Assembly (NCBI GenBank): GCA_019187195.1 | Contig: JABAQT010000030.1 | Location: forward strand, 123,236-187,235 | Length of the DNA stretch: 64,000 nucleotides | Reading direction: 5' to 3' | Source of the DNA: Bryobacteraceae bacterium | Lineage (GTDB): Bacteria; Acidobacteriota; Terriglobia; Bryobacterales; Bryobacteraceae | Shown here: piece after piece, positions 25,530-34,811 of the stretch | How the letters are laid out: each line of letters opens with the position of its first letter | How positions within the stretch are numbered: the stretch's first letter is position 1 | Position numbers and translations under genes: made by a program | Notes under the pieces: generated by a model | Told to the model about the DNA's origin: nothing | Databases searched by the model: none | What the model saw: the letters and a program-made list of their open reading frames with translations, nothing else

Positions 25530-27734
25530 ATGCGGCGTGTTGCGCTCTTTCTTTTCGTCTGCCTGCCGGCGGCCGCGGAACATCGCGTACCCGCGGAAAA
25601 CCGCGCCGCCATCCGCCGGCCGGGAGCGGAAAGCATACTGCCCGGGGGACGAATGATCTCTCCGCGCGGCAAACAATTCTCCACCGGACCCGCGCCTTTC
25701 GGACTGGCGGTGAGTCCGGGTGGAAAGATGATCGTATCCATCGGCGGCGCGAATGGCAAGCGCTCGCTGTCGATTCTCAAGCAGGAAAAGAACAACAGGT
25801 GGCGCACTTCGACGATCGAGCCGGAAGAGGGCGGCGGGGAGCCGAACCGGACGAGTGTGTTCATGGGGGTGGCATTCGCGGATGAGCGGACGGTCTTTAG
25901 CTCGGAAGGCGGTTCGGGCCAGGTGCGGGTGGTGGATGTCAGGAGCGGCCGGACAAAGCGGGCCTACCGGTTGAACCAGGGCGAGTACGCAAACAGCTAT
26001 ACGGGCGATATGGCTTATGACACGTCGCGCGGTCTGCTGTATGTGGCGGATCAGGCGAATCTCCGGCTGGTGGTGGTGGATACCAGGAAGAACCGTGTGT
26101 CGAGTTCGGTGAAGTTGGGACGCATGCCCTACGCGGTTGCCGTATCCCCCGATGGAACACGCGCCTATGTCACCACCGCGGGAATGCCCGGACAGCCCGC
26201 GCCCGATCCCAATGCGGTGGCTTTTATCAATGTGGAGGACGCGGCCGCTCCGCGCATCGAGACGCTTGTGCGCACGGGAACCGGACCCGAAGGAGTGCTC
26301 GCAACAAGAGACCGCGTCTTCGTCTCCAACGCGCGCAACGACTCGGTGACGGTTGTGGACGCGGCGGCAAGGCGTGTAGTGGCGCAGGTCGGGATCCGGA
26401 TTCCCGGAATGGAGGGGCTGCGGGGCGTCATTCCCATTGGCATGGCCTATCACGAAGCGTCGGGCTGGCTGCTGGTGGCCGAGGCGGGCATCAATGCCGT
26501 GGGGGTGATCAGTACGCGGCATAACCGGGTGCTGGGGCATATTCCGGCGGCATGGTTTCCCTCGCGGGTGGCAACGGACAGCGATACGGTGTACGTGGCG
26601 AACGCGAAAGGGCATGGAACGGGACCGAACGCGGCACGGCGCGATGCGGGCGCAAGGACGTTCGAGCCGGCCATTCACAAGGGAGCCATCACGATGTTCC
26701 CGCTGCCGGATGATTCCGAACTGGACCGGTTCACACGCGCCGTGTATGCGAACAACGGGTTTCTTCCATCGGCCGCGCCGCCCGCCGGGCCAGGCGAGAT
26801 CCGGTATGTGGTAGTCATCATCAAGGGGAATCGTACGTATGACGAAGTGTTCGGGGACATTGCGGGCGGTTCGAACGGACCCGCCGCCGGCATCTGGGAC
26901 CTGGCGCGGTTCGGCGAATTCGGCATTGTCTATCCGGACCGCCGCGGGTTGCAACAGCGACTGGCGCTGCGGAGTGTCAACGTGACGCCGAATCATCATG
27001 AACTGGCGCGGCGGTTCGCCTTCAGCGACAATTTCTACGCCGGCACGGAGGTGAACGCCGATGGCCGTTACTGGCCGGTGGACTCGTATGCCGAAGATGG
27101 GGTGTGGCGTCACCTCGCGAAGCACGGGATCCCGTACCGGAATTTCGGCGGAGACCTCGCTGTACCCGCCTTTCCGGAGACGAATATCCCGGATCAGGTG
27201 CGCGCGACCCGATTTATCGAAGAGATGGAGAAGATGTATGGAAAAGGGGATCAGCAATTTCCACGATTCATCCGCATCCATCTGCCGAACGATCGCACGG
27301 CAAAGGCCCGGCCTGAGGATGGGTATCCATTCGCGGCGTCGTATGTGGCGGATAACGATTACGCGCTGGGACGCATTGTCGAGTATTTGTCGCGAACCCC
27401 TCAATGGAAACGGATGGCGGTCTTCATTACCGAGGAAAGCGCGCGGGGCGGCGTGGATCACATTGATTCGCACCGTACGATATTTCTGCTGGCGAGTCCG
27501 TACGCCAGGAAAAACTACGTTTCGCACGTGAACGCAAGTCTCGCGTCGTTATGGAAGACCGTATTCCGGATTCTGCGGCTGCCGCCTCTCAACTTGTATG
27601 ACGCCGCGGCGGCGGATCTGTCTGATTGTTTCACCGGAACAGCCGATTTCACGCCGTTCCCGCTGCAACAGGAAAACAAGGATTTGTTTGATCCGGCGAA
27701 GGCGCGCGGCGGGCGTGCCAGTGTCTTACAATAA
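25530..27734 (+). CDS. Exported YncE-like beta-propeller / alkaline-phosphatase-fold phosphoesterase
   Basis: 734 residues from the ATG at 25530, where a signal peptide begins (MRRVALFLFVCLPAAA). Residues about 45-400 are YVTN/YncE beta-propeller blades, for example PYAVAVSPDGTRAYVTTAG and GPEGVLATRDRVFVSNARND. The C-terminal part is an alkaline-phosphatase-like phosphoesterase: VVIIKGNRTYDEVFGD carries the metal-site start, NHHELARRFAFSDNFY and ADNDYALGRIVEYLSRTPQW follow, and FITEESARGGVDHIDSHRT gives further metal ligands. This two-part architecture is a known exported family. The substrate is unknown. Confidence 0.9.
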   Translation: MRRVALFLFVCLPAAAEHRVPAENRAAIRRPGAESILPGGRMISPRGKQFSTGPAPFGLAVSPGGKMIVSIGGANGKRSLSILKQEKNNRWRTSTIEPEEGGGEPNRTSVFMGVAFADERTVFSSEGGSGQVRVVDVRSGRTKRAYRLNQGEYANSYTGDMAYDTSRGLLYVADQANLRLVVVDTRKNRVSSSVKLGRMPYAVAVSPDGTRAYVTTAGMPGQPAPDPNAVAFINVEDAAAPRIETLVRTGTGPEGVLATRDRVFVSNARNDSVTVVDAAARRVVAQVGIRIPGMEGLRGVIPIGMAYHEASGWLLVAEAGINAVGVISTRHNRVLGHIPAAWFPSRVATDSDTVYVANAKGHGTGPNAARRDAGARTFEPAIHKGAITMFPLPDDSELDRFTRAVYANNGFLPSAAPPAGPGEIRYVVVIIKGNRTYDEVFGDIAGGSNGPAAGIWDLARFGEFGIVYPDRRGLQQRLALRSVNVTPNHHELARRFAFSDNFYAGTEVNADGRYWPVDSYAEDGVWRHLAKHGIPYRNFGGDLAVPAFPETNIPDQVRATRFIEEMEKMYGKGDQQFPRFIRIHLPNDRTAKARPEDGYPFAASYVADNDYALGRIVEYLSRTPQWKRMAVFITEESARGGVDHIDSHRTIFLLASPYARKNYVSHVNASLASLWKTVFRILRLPPLNLYDAAAADLSDCFTGTADFTPFPLQQENKDLFDPAKARGGRASVLQ

Positions 27735-27741
27735 TATCCTC

Positions 27742-29136
27742 ATGGCAAAAGAATTTTCGATCACTCCGGTTAGCGTTCCACGTGTCGAGACGAAGTACCG
27801 CCGCATTCAGACGCCGCTCCCTGCCCCGGAGACCGTGCCTGTCCTCGAGTCGTTGCACAGGTCGGAATTGCGGGCAATGCAGGGCCAGCCTCCCGTGCTG
27901 TGGGACCGCGCGGAGGGCTTTCAGGTCTACGACCCGGCGGGAAACCGGTGGATCGACTGGTCCTCGGGCGTACTGATCACCAACGCCGGCCACAGCCATC
28001 CGGACGTGGTGGAGGCCATCCTGAACCAGACCCAGAAGCGAATGATCGCCAGCTACATGTTTCCCAACGCGGCCCGGGCGGCGTTCGCCGAGCGGTTCTC
28101 TTCCCTATTGCCGGAGGGGCACCGCAAAGTGTTTCTGCTCTCGACGGGATCGGAGGCGGTGGAGTGCGCGATCAAACTCTGCCGCACGCACGGCATCAAG
28201 ACGGGCGGACGCGCCAAGAACGTGATCGTAAGCTACGAAAAGGCGTTCCACGGGCGCACGCTGGGCGCGCAGCAGGCGGGCGGCATTCCGGCGCTCAAGG
28301 AATGGATCGTGAACCTGGATCCGGGGTTCGCGCAGGTCCCGTTTCCGGACGGATTCCGCACAACGGACACGTCGTTCGATTTTTTCCTGAAGTGCCTGGA
28401 CGAGCAGGGCATCGGTGCGCCGAACGTGGCTGGGGTGATCCTCGAAACCTACCAGGGCGGCAGCGCGGCGTTCGCGCCGAAGGAATACATGCAAAGCCTG
28501 AGGGAATGGTGCACGGCCCACAAGATACTGCTGGTCTGCGATGAGGTGCAGGCCGGGTTCGGAAGGACGGGTACGATGTGGGGCTTCGAGCATTACGGCA
28601 TCGTGCCGGACCTGACATCGTGGGGCAAGGGGATTTCGAGTTCGCTGCCGCTGGCTGCGGTGGCGGGGCGCGAGGATGTGATGGATCTGCATCCTCCCGG
28701 CAGCATGAGTTCCACGCACAGCGGCAATCCCGTCTGCTGCGCGGCGGCGCTGGCCTCGCTCGAGGCGATTCTGAAGGAGAACCTGGTCGAGAATTCGCGC
28801 CGCATGGGCAACCTGCTGCATGAGCGGTTGAACCGGATGGCTTCAAAGCATCCTCAAATCGGATGCGTGGCGGGCAAAGGACTGGTGGCGGGCGTGTCCT
28901 GCGTGAAGCCGGGCAAGGAGCCGGACGGCGAACTGGCATGGGACGTGGTCGAGCGCTGCTATCACAAAGGCTTGTTGATGTTCTCTCCGGTGGGTTTCGG
29001 CGGAGGGACCGTGAAGATCTGCCCGCCGCTGATGATCACGGAAGAGGCGCTTGAAGAGAGCCTGGCGGTGTTCGAGGAAGCCTTCGCCGAAGTGGCCGCC
29101 GAGCATGAGGCACGGCAGGAGACAGCGGCCAGATGA
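27742..29136 (+). CDS. Class-III (aspartate aminotransferase-fold type I) PLP aminotransferase
   Basis: 464 residues from the ATG at 27742. Upstream in-frame sequence belongs to the preceding gene's tail. Family text is clear: WIDWSSGVLITNAGHSHPDV, LLSTGSEAVECAIKL, EKAFHGRTLGA, the PLP-ring Asp in LLVCDEVQAGFGRTG, and the Schiff-base Lys in SWGKGISSSLPLAAV. The class includes ornithine, acetylornithine, GABA and diaminobutyrate transaminases. It overlaps the following oxidoreductase gene by 4 bases (ATGA), so the two probably act in one pathway, perhaps amino-sugar or aminocyclitol chemistry (inference). Confidence 0.92.
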   Translation: MAKEFSITPVSVPRVETKYRRIQTPLPAPETVPVLESLHRSELRAMQGQPPVLWDRAEGFQVYDPAGNRWIDWSSGVLITNAGHSHPDVVEAILNQTQKRMIASYMFPNAARAAFAERFSSLLPEGHRKVFLLSTGSEAVECAIKLCRTHGIKTGGRAKNVIVSYEKAFHGRTLGAQQAGGIPALKEWIVNLDPGFAQVPFPDGFRTTDTSFDFFLKCLDEQGIGAPNVAGVILETYQGGSAAFAPKEYMQSLREWCTAHKILLVCDEVQAGFGRTGTMWGFEHYGIVPDLTSWGKGISSSLPLAAVAGREDVMDLHPPGSMSSTHSGNPVCCAAALASLEAILKENLVENSRRMGNLLHERLNRMASKHPQIGCVAGKGLVAGVSCVKPGKEPDGELAWDVVERCYHKGLLMFSPVGFGGGTVKICPPLMITEEALEESLAVFEEAFAEVAAEHEARQETAAR

Positions 29137-30368
29137 GCGTTCCCCAGGTGTTGCTGGTGGGGGCGGGAATGATCGCCCACGATCAGATTCTGCCTTCGCT
29201 CTATGAATTGCAGCGCAGGGGCGTAATCGGTGAGATCACGGTCTGTTCGCAGCATGGCAGGTCGATTAGCTCGCTCGAGCGGAATGAGGGAATCCGGCGG
29301 GCGTTTCCGGACCAAAGCTTCCGGCGCTTCCCGGCGGATGATTCCGGGCCGCACAAGGATCTCTACGCAAAGGTGGCGGGACTGCTGCCCCCGCGACAGA
29401 TTGTGGTGGCGGCGGTTCCCGATCAGCTTCACTACGAAGTCGTGATGACGGCGCTGCGGAACGATCAGCATGTCTGCTGTGTGAAGCCGCTAGTGCTTAA
29501 GACCGCGGAGTCGATCGAGATCGAGCGCGAGGCGAAAGCGCGCGGTCTCATGGTGGCCATCGAATATCACAAGCGGTTTGACGACCGGAGCCTGCTGGCG
29601 CGGCGGCGGTATCGCGAAGGCCTCTTCGGCGAATTCAAGCTGGGTACGGCCCGGCTGATGGAGAAGTGGTACTACCGCCACTCGAATTTCCAGAACTGGT
29701 GCACGGTCGAGAACTCGGATGCGTTCACCTATATCGGCTGCCATTACGTGGATCTGGTGCACTTCGTGACCGGTTTACTGCCGGTGTCGGTGAGCGTATA
29801 TGGAATTCGCGACAGGTATCCGAACGGGAACGAGGGCTTCCTGTGGACCGACGCGCGTGTGTTGTGGGAGAACGGCGCGTGTTTGAATGTACAGAATTCG
29901 TTGAGCTTTCCGGACGCCGCGCCGGGGACTAACACGCAGGGGATTTCGATGTACTTCGCCGGGGACGGGTGCGGAGCCTGGCTCGAGCATTCCGATCAGT
30001 ACCGCGGCTTGCGCTATAGCTACACACGGAACCCGGGCGGCGAGGGAGCGACGCAGTTCGCCGAGCCGAGTACCGAGTATTTCCAGTATCTTGACTTGGG
30101 CGGCAAGGGATTGACACCCGTGGGGTATGGCTATCGGTCGATCGATTACATCGTGCGGCAATGCATCCGCATCGAGCATGAGGCCTCAACGCTCCGCGAA
30201 AGGCAACGGCTACTCGAGGAGATGGATACGGTGGGCGTTGTGGCGACACCTGGAAATTCGCGGTACAACGAACTGGTGACGGAGGCGGGACGGCTGTCCA
30301 TCCTGAACGGAGGGCGGGAGGTGGCGATTGAGTACGGAGATTCGCCGCGCGTGTATTTCCGGCATTGA
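29133..30368 (+). CDS. Gfo/Idh/MocA-family NAD(P)-dependent oxidoreductase
   Basis: 411 residues. The Rossmann start is QVLLVGAGMIAHDQILPSLY. The usual EKP motif appears as VKPLVL, and the catalytic-domain text YIGCHYVDLVHFVTGL carries the conserved His/Asp region. The family oxidises or reduces sugars, inositols and related alcohols with a nicotinamide cofactor. The start overlaps the aminotransferase stop. It ends within the start of the toxin-like gene (41 bases of overlap). Confidence 0.9.
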   Translation: MSVPQVLLVGAGMIAHDQILPSLYELQRRGVIGEITVCSQHGRSISSLERNEGIRRAFPDQSFRRFPADDSGPHKDLYAKVAGLLPPRQIVVAAVPDQLHYEVVMTALRNDQHVCCVKPLVLKTAESIEIEREAKARGLMVAIEYHKRFDDRSLLARRRYREGLFGEFKLGTARLMEKWYYRHSNFQNWCTVENSDAFTYIGCHYVDLVHFVTGLLPVSVSVYGIRDRYPNGNEGFLWTDARVLWENGACLNVQNSLSFPDAAPGTNTQGISMYFAGDGCGAWLEHSDQYRGLRYSYTRNPGGEGATQFAEPSTEYFQYLDLGGKGLTPVGYGYRSIDYIVRQCIRIEHEASTLRERQRLLEEMDTVGVVATPGNSRYNELVTEAGRLSILNGGREVAIEYGDSPRVYFRH

Positions 30369-30714
30369 GCGGATTGCGGCGCTGCTGCTGGCTCTCGCGC
30401 TTTGCGCGGCGGTGGCGGCGGACGGTCCGGGTTTTCGCTCGAAGCGGCAGCTTGACGAGCACTACGCCAAGCACGGGGCGGAGTTCGGGCATATCAGCAA
30501 GCAGGAGTACCTCAGGATGGCGCGCGCGCTTCGGGATGCGCCGCCCGGCGGGACGATTCTCGAGGCGGTGCGCGCCGATGGCGTGACGACCCGCTTCGAT
30601 CGCAAGAAGGGGTGGTTCGGGGCGTTCAACCCCGACCGTACGATCCGGACATTCTTTATCCCGGTGGACGGAGAACGCTATTTCCGGAGACAGGCCAGGC
30701 GGCCGGCCAGATGA
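30328..30714 (+). CDS. Secreted toxin-like protein, possible barnase/EndoU/RelE (BECR)-type RNase
   Basis: 128 residues from the TTG at 30328, the only reasonable start ahead of the signal peptide. The signal is RIAALLLALALCAAVAA, cleaved before DGPGF. The mature domain of about 95 residues is FRSKRQLDEHYAKHG, then SKQEYLRMARAL, then RTIRTFFIPVDGERYFRRQ. Candidate active-site residues are His45, His49, Arg107, Thr108 and Tyr118. Similar 'HxxKHGxEFG...EYL..A...TF..P..G..Y' domains form the tips of polymorphic toxins and phage MuF proteins of the BECR nuclease fold, as far as I recall. It overlaps the oxidoreductase gene by 41 bases. The downstream gene, 7 bases away, has the size and placement of an immunity protein. 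Confidence 0.6.
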   Translation: MSTEIRRACISGIERIAALLLALALCAAVAADGPGFRSKRQLDEHYAKHGAEFGHISKQEYLRMARALRDAPPGGTILEAVRADGVTTRFDRKKGWFGAFNPDRTIRTFFIPVDGERYFRRQARRPAR

Positions 30715-30721
30715 AGGATCT

Positions 30722-31084
30722 ATGACTGACGCGGAAGTGAAGGCATTTCTCAAGGAGAACGAATATCCGAAGCACCTGATCGAGGGCGGCAGGAAGGGTT
30801 TGATCGCGAAGTGGGAACAGGTGGTGAGTCAGGTCGAGCAGGGCTATCCGCTGGGACTCGAGGACTATCGCAATGACCTGGACCTGCGCGCGCTAATCAG
30901 CCGCCTTGGTTTACAGGCCGATGTCGAGGAGGCGGACATCCGTTTTCGCGGGATGCTCGTATTCAGCGGGCAATCGGTATGGGATTGCGACGACAATCCG
31001 GACGCCTTCTGGCTGTTCGGATATCCGCGGAATGCCGCGGGAGATCTGCTGGCAGACCTGCGCGGAGAGGGTTTCATCGAGTAG
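30722..31084 (+). CDS. Probable immunity protein or small partner of the toxin-like protein
   Basis: 120 residues with no signal peptide. It is a soluble cytoplasmic protein, helical at the N-terminus (AEVKAFLKENEYPKHLIEGG) and acidic overall, with a clear C-terminal WDCDDNPDAFWLFGYPRNA patch. It starts 7 bases after the toxin-like gene. I do not recognise the family. Size, acidity, cytoplasmic location and tight coupling to a secreted, probably basic nuclease match barstar-like immunity proteins by arrangement, not by sequence. Confidence 0.55.
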   Translation: MTDAEVKAFLKENEYPKHLIEGGRKGLIAKWEQVVSQVEQGYPLGLEDYRNDLDLRALISRLGLQADVEEADIRFRGMLVFSGQSVWDCDDNPDAFWLFGYPRNAAGDLLADLRGEGFIE

Positions 31085-31174
31085 CGCCGGCGTTTTGAGA
31101 CGCCTACCACTCTTCGCATCCCCGGCCGCGCCGGGAGAAAGCCCGGAGCGGCCGGAGAAGCGTGGATCGGCGTA

Positions 31175-34100
31175 TCAGCGGATCGAGATGGTGGAACCGT
31201 TTCCGAAGACCAGGTTGCCGCCGCCGGCATCGACAGCCACGGCGAGATTGCGGTTGGCGCCGGGAGTCGTGTCCTGAGGGACATCGAACGTAACTACGTA
31301 GACTCCGATGAGATTGAAGGCATACTCGGCGGAGATGACATTGACGCCGGAGTCGTTGACCCCGACGACGACCGGAGCGTTCACCACCATGCCCGTGCCG
31401 CCGTAAGCGTTGGTGCTGGCCGGGGCATTGGTCCGCCCAAGTCCGGTGACGTAGACGCGGGCGCGTTCGCCGCGGCCAATGGGGTTGTCAGGCGTGACGA
31501 AAGTGCCATCCATACGCGTCACCACGGCGTAACGGCGCCCCTGTGAGTCGGAGTTTTCAAAGATGCCGGGTGCGGCGGCCGCGATCGTGACATTGACCGT
31601 GGCCGAGGCCTTGTTCGAGGTCACGGTGACTGGAATGGTGGCGCCCTCGACAGCCTCGAACGGAACCTGAACGGCGACAGTCTCTCTACCGCCCACGTTG
31701 GCAACCCAGAAGATGGGCGCGGACACGCCACCGAAGGCGACGGAAACTCCGGCAAGGGTGGTGGGCCGTGGACCGAAGTCGAACTGCGGCAGCACGTAAC
31801 CGTTGACCCCGGAAGCGATGTTGGTTCCGGTGATGGTGGCGATGCTGCCCGGAGCGATGTCAGTGGATCCGGAAGCCGCGTTACGGATGCCGCCGGCGCT
31901 AAAGACAGGCCCCAGCGGACGAACGGTGAGCGTCCAGCTGACAGTGTTGTTTCCAAATGAGGCGGTGATTGTGACCGGGCCGGGAGTGCTTCCCGCAATC
32001 ACGTTAACGCTCACGTTGCCGGAGGAATCCGAAGTGGCGGAGGTCGTCGAGAGCGTGGCGGAGCCGCTGTTTACGGCGAAGGTTATACCTAAACCGGACA
32101 CAGGCTTGCCCGAAGCGTCGGTGACCCGGGCCGTGAGCGGTGAGCCGAAGGCCTGGTTCACGGTCGCGATCTGTCCGTCGCCCCCGGTCTTGTTAATCGA
32201 GGTGGCGGTGACGTTGACCGTGGCGGTGAAGGTGTACGTGGCGGCGGTGGTCCCGCCCTGCGCGGTAAGGCTGATCTTCACGGCGCCGGGCGTCGGGCCC
32301 AAAGTCACGAGAGTCGACACGCGGCCCTGGCCGTCGGACCGGCTGATAGTATTGGCAAGCGTGGCGCTGCCGGAGACGACGCTCCAGGTGACGGGGACGC
32401 CGGAAAGAACGTTTCCAAAGCCGTCTTCGACGCGGGCGAGCAGAGCGCTCGGCAGCGTCTGGCCGGGATTGCCCTGCTGGTTGTCGCCCTGAAGAACAAT
32501 GATCTTGCCGGGGAGTCCGGAGGTGACAACGAGGTTCAAAGTAGCGACGGAAGATCCTCCCGCTCCGATATTGATTTGCGCCGTGCCGATCTTGCTTCCG
32601 AGGACGAGGTCGCAGGTCGCCAGGCCGGAGGAATCCGTCAGTCCGGTGGCGGAGGTGCATGTGGCGGATGGAGCGATAGTGGGATCGAGGCCGGTCGAGA
32701 CACTGACACCGACGTTGGGAATGCCGGCTCCGAAGCCGGGACCGGCCCCCGCTGTCACTCGAACCTGGATGGCGCTGGAGATGGTAGTGCCGGCCTGGCC
32801 CGTAATGGTGTCGGTGTTGGCGGGCTGGAGGATTTGCACGGTGGGAAGCGGCGCGACGTTCGTGCCGAACTGGTTCGGGATCACCGTGACATAAAAATTG
32901 ACGGAGTTGATGCCGGTGGTGGCGGTGATGGTGGACTGCGCGTACGAAGTGAGTTGGTTAGGCCCGAGGAAAGGCGCGGTGAATGTGTTCGACGACTGGC
33001 CGGATTGATCGGTGTAGGTTTGCGTCGAGGCAATGTTGCCGCCGCCCGAAGAGATGTTCCAGTTGACGGCGGCGTTCGGGATCGGGTTGCCCTGGGTATC
33101 GCGGACGACGATGGTGAGGTTCGATGGGGTAATGGCGGTTTCGCGGATCACCTGGCCGTTGCCGCTCACGATGCTGATCCCGCCGGTCGGCCCCGCGGAC
33201 CCGCTGCCCACGGTGAGGTTGAAGGTGCTGGCTACGGTGATAACCGCGCCCGCCGTTGCGGTCACGTTAAACGGGCCCAACGCCGACGGCGCAAGCACGG
33301 TGGTTTGCGCGTAACCGTCCGCATCCGTGGTCGCGGTTTGTGGATTTACGACGGCTCCCGAGGCGAGCGTATTGAAAGCGACGGGAAGGTTCGCGATCCC
33401 GCGCCCGGTCGAATCGACAGCTCTCATCACCAGCGGCAACGAATTGGTGGAAGGATTGACGAACTGGTAGTTGTTGTAAGTGATAATGCGCGAGATGCTG
33501 TTGGCGCTCGATGGTCCGGCGAATGAGAGCGGTCCCGGGATATTCGAGAGTGGAAGGGTGCCGGAAACCGTGTTCGTCGAAAGATCGATCCGCGTCACCG
33601 TGTTGCTGGTGCTGAAGGTGAGATAGAGGAAACGGGAAGTGGACGCCTCGTTCGAAGCGACCGCGGAGCGGACTCCCGCAGTCGAGGTGAGTCCGCCGAA
33701 GCTCGCGGCATTCAAGCTGGAAGGAAGAAAAATATCATAGAGCTGGAGGTTGGATGACGTCGCGATGACGCGAGTGGAGGAAACCGGGATTACCTTGTCG
33801 AGGATGATTCCGTTGGCGGACAGATACGTGGCCGAGCGTGCGCCCAGATCAACCGTGATGAGCGTGGAGCCGCCGAATGCCGGGTTGATGTTGGGCATGA
33901 CGACGCGAATGTTGCCGAAGTCATCGGAGGCGAAGACGGGCTTGCCGGGCTGGGCATTCAGGGAGATGGCCGCGCCGTTGCGGATAGTCAAATCGCGGGG
34001 GTCGATTTCATAGAGGGCGTTCTGGGCAGCGGCGTAGACGAGAGCGTTAGGGCCGACTGAAACGCCGTTGAGAGGTCCGAGGTTCGAGAGCACACCGCTG

Positions 34101-34615
34101 ATGGCGAGGCTGTTGAGATCGACGGCGGTGAGGCGGTTGGAGGACTGGCTCGTTACGAAAGCCTTGCTGCTGTCCCTGGCGATGGCGACATCATTGGGCG
34201 CGATACCCCCGTCAAGCGAGGTGACAAGGTAGGTGGCAGTGTTGACGATCTGGATGCTGCCCGCGGTGACAACCAGGTAACGGCCGTCCCCTGAAAGAGC
34301 AGCCGCCGTGGCCCCCGCGCCGAGATTGAGGCGGGTAATGATGTTGTAGGCGTTATCCGTGACGACCACGGTGTCGGTCGAGGAACGGCCGACAAAGAAG
34401 TATTTCGTACCCGCGGCATTGGAAAAAGCCAGAAAGCTATCCTGAGCGGCGGCAAGGCCCGAACCCGCCGGAGCGAACGGATCGGCCGTAAAGGGCACGA
34501 TGGGACGCAGGACGCCATCGCCCGGAGGCATCACGAACACGTTTTGTGAAAATGCGCTGGGGAGGAAAATCGTGGCGCACAGCGCCAGGATCAGCAAGGA
34601 GATCTTTCGGGACAT
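31175..34615 (-). CDS. Large exported adhesin-like protein: propeller, Big-1 repeats and TIGR03437 C-terminal domain
   Basis: 1146 residues from the ATG at 34615 (AGAGG lies just upstream, and a clear signal peptide follows: MSRKISLLILALCATIFLPSAFSQ). Residues about 30-380 are beta-propeller-like YVTN repeats (AFVTSQSSNRLTAVDLNSL). The middle part holds several invasin-type Big-1 Ig domains (TARVTDASGKPVSGLGITF, LLARVEDGFGNVLSGVPVTW). The last 230 residues are the Solibacter-type domain: IRNAASGSTDIAPGSIATI, VSVAFGGVSAPIFWV and RVYVTGLGRT. Such proteins are extracellular or surface-bound. The last domain is the best taxonomic marker in the window. Confidence 0.92.
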   Translation of the reverse strand: MSRKISLLILALCATIFLPSAFSQNVFVMPPGDGVLRPIVPFTADPFAPAGSGLAAAQDSFLAFSNAAGTKYFFVGRSSTDTVVVTDNAYNIITRLNLGAGATAAALSGDGRYLVVTAGSIQIVNTATYLVTSLDGGIAPNDVAIARDSSKAFVTSQSSNRLTAVDLNSLAISGVLSNLGPLNGVSVGPNALVYAAAQNALYEIDPRDLTIRNGAAISLNAQPGKPVFASDDFGNIRVVMPNINPAFGGSTLITVDLGARSATYLSANGIILDKVIPVSSTRVIATSSNLQLYDIFLPSSLNAASFGGLTSTAGVRSAVASNEASTSRFLYLTFSTSNTVTRIDLSTNTVSGTLPLSNIPGPLSFAGPSSANSISRIITYNNYQFVNPSTNSLPLVMRAVDSTGRGIANLPVAFNTLASGAVVNPQTATTDADGYAQTTVLAPSALGPFNVTATAGAVITVASTFNLTVGSGSAGPTGGISIVSGNGQVIRETAITPSNLTIVVRDTQGNPIPNAAVNWNISSGGGNIASTQTYTDQSGQSSNTFTAPFLGPNQLTSYAQSTITATTGINSVNFYVTVIPNQFGTNVAPLPTVQILQPANTDTITGQAGTTISSAIQVRVTAGAGPGFGAGIPNVGVSVSTGLDPTIAPSATCTSATGLTDSSGLATCDLVLGSKIGTAQINIGAGGSSVATLNLVVTSGLPGKIIVLQGDNQQGNPGQTLPSALLARVEDGFGNVLSGVPVTWSVVSGSATLANTISRSDGQGRVSTLVTLGPTPGAVKISLTAQGGTTAATYTFTATVNVTATSINKTGGDGQIATVNQAFGSPLTARVTDASGKPVSGLGITFAVNSGSATLSTTSATSDSSGNVSVNVIAGSTPGPVTITASFGNNTVSWTLTVRPLGPVFSAGGIRNAASGSTDIAPGSIATITGTNIASGVNGYVLPQFDFGPRPTTLAGVSVAFGGVSAPIFWVANVGGRETVAVQVPFEAVEGATIPVTVTSNKASATVNVTIAAAAPGIFENSDSQGRRYAVVTRMDGTFVTPDNPIGRGERARVYVTGLGRTNAPASTNAYGGTGMVVNAPVVVGVNDSGVNVISAEYAFNLIGVYVVTFDVPQDTTPGANRNLAVAVDAGGGNLVFGNGSTISIR

Positions 34616-34753
34616 GTCACCTCTTGTCTGCAAGTGTGGGGATGGGGACGCGCAAGGTATAGTCTATCACCGGCAATAGTTAGTGGGAATGGAAGAAATG
34701 CGGCGGCCGGAAAAAAAGCGGTGATTAGCTCTTAACGGAAAGTAAAAAGACAC

Positions 34754-34789
34754 AAAAAAAGCGGGTGAAGCCGAAGCCTCACCCGCTTT
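34754..34789 (-). terminator. Rho-independent terminator of the exported-protein gene at 34812
   Basis: A perfect 11-bp stem (AAAGCGGGTGA at 34758-34768 with TCACCCGCTTT at 34779-34789) encloses a 10-base loop. Read on the minus strand it is followed by a run of seven T. It lies 23 bases beyond the stop codon of the minus-strand gene at 34812-36659. Confidence 0.92.
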
Positions 34790-34811
34790 GAGGGTTGTGA
34801 ACCGACCCTGC

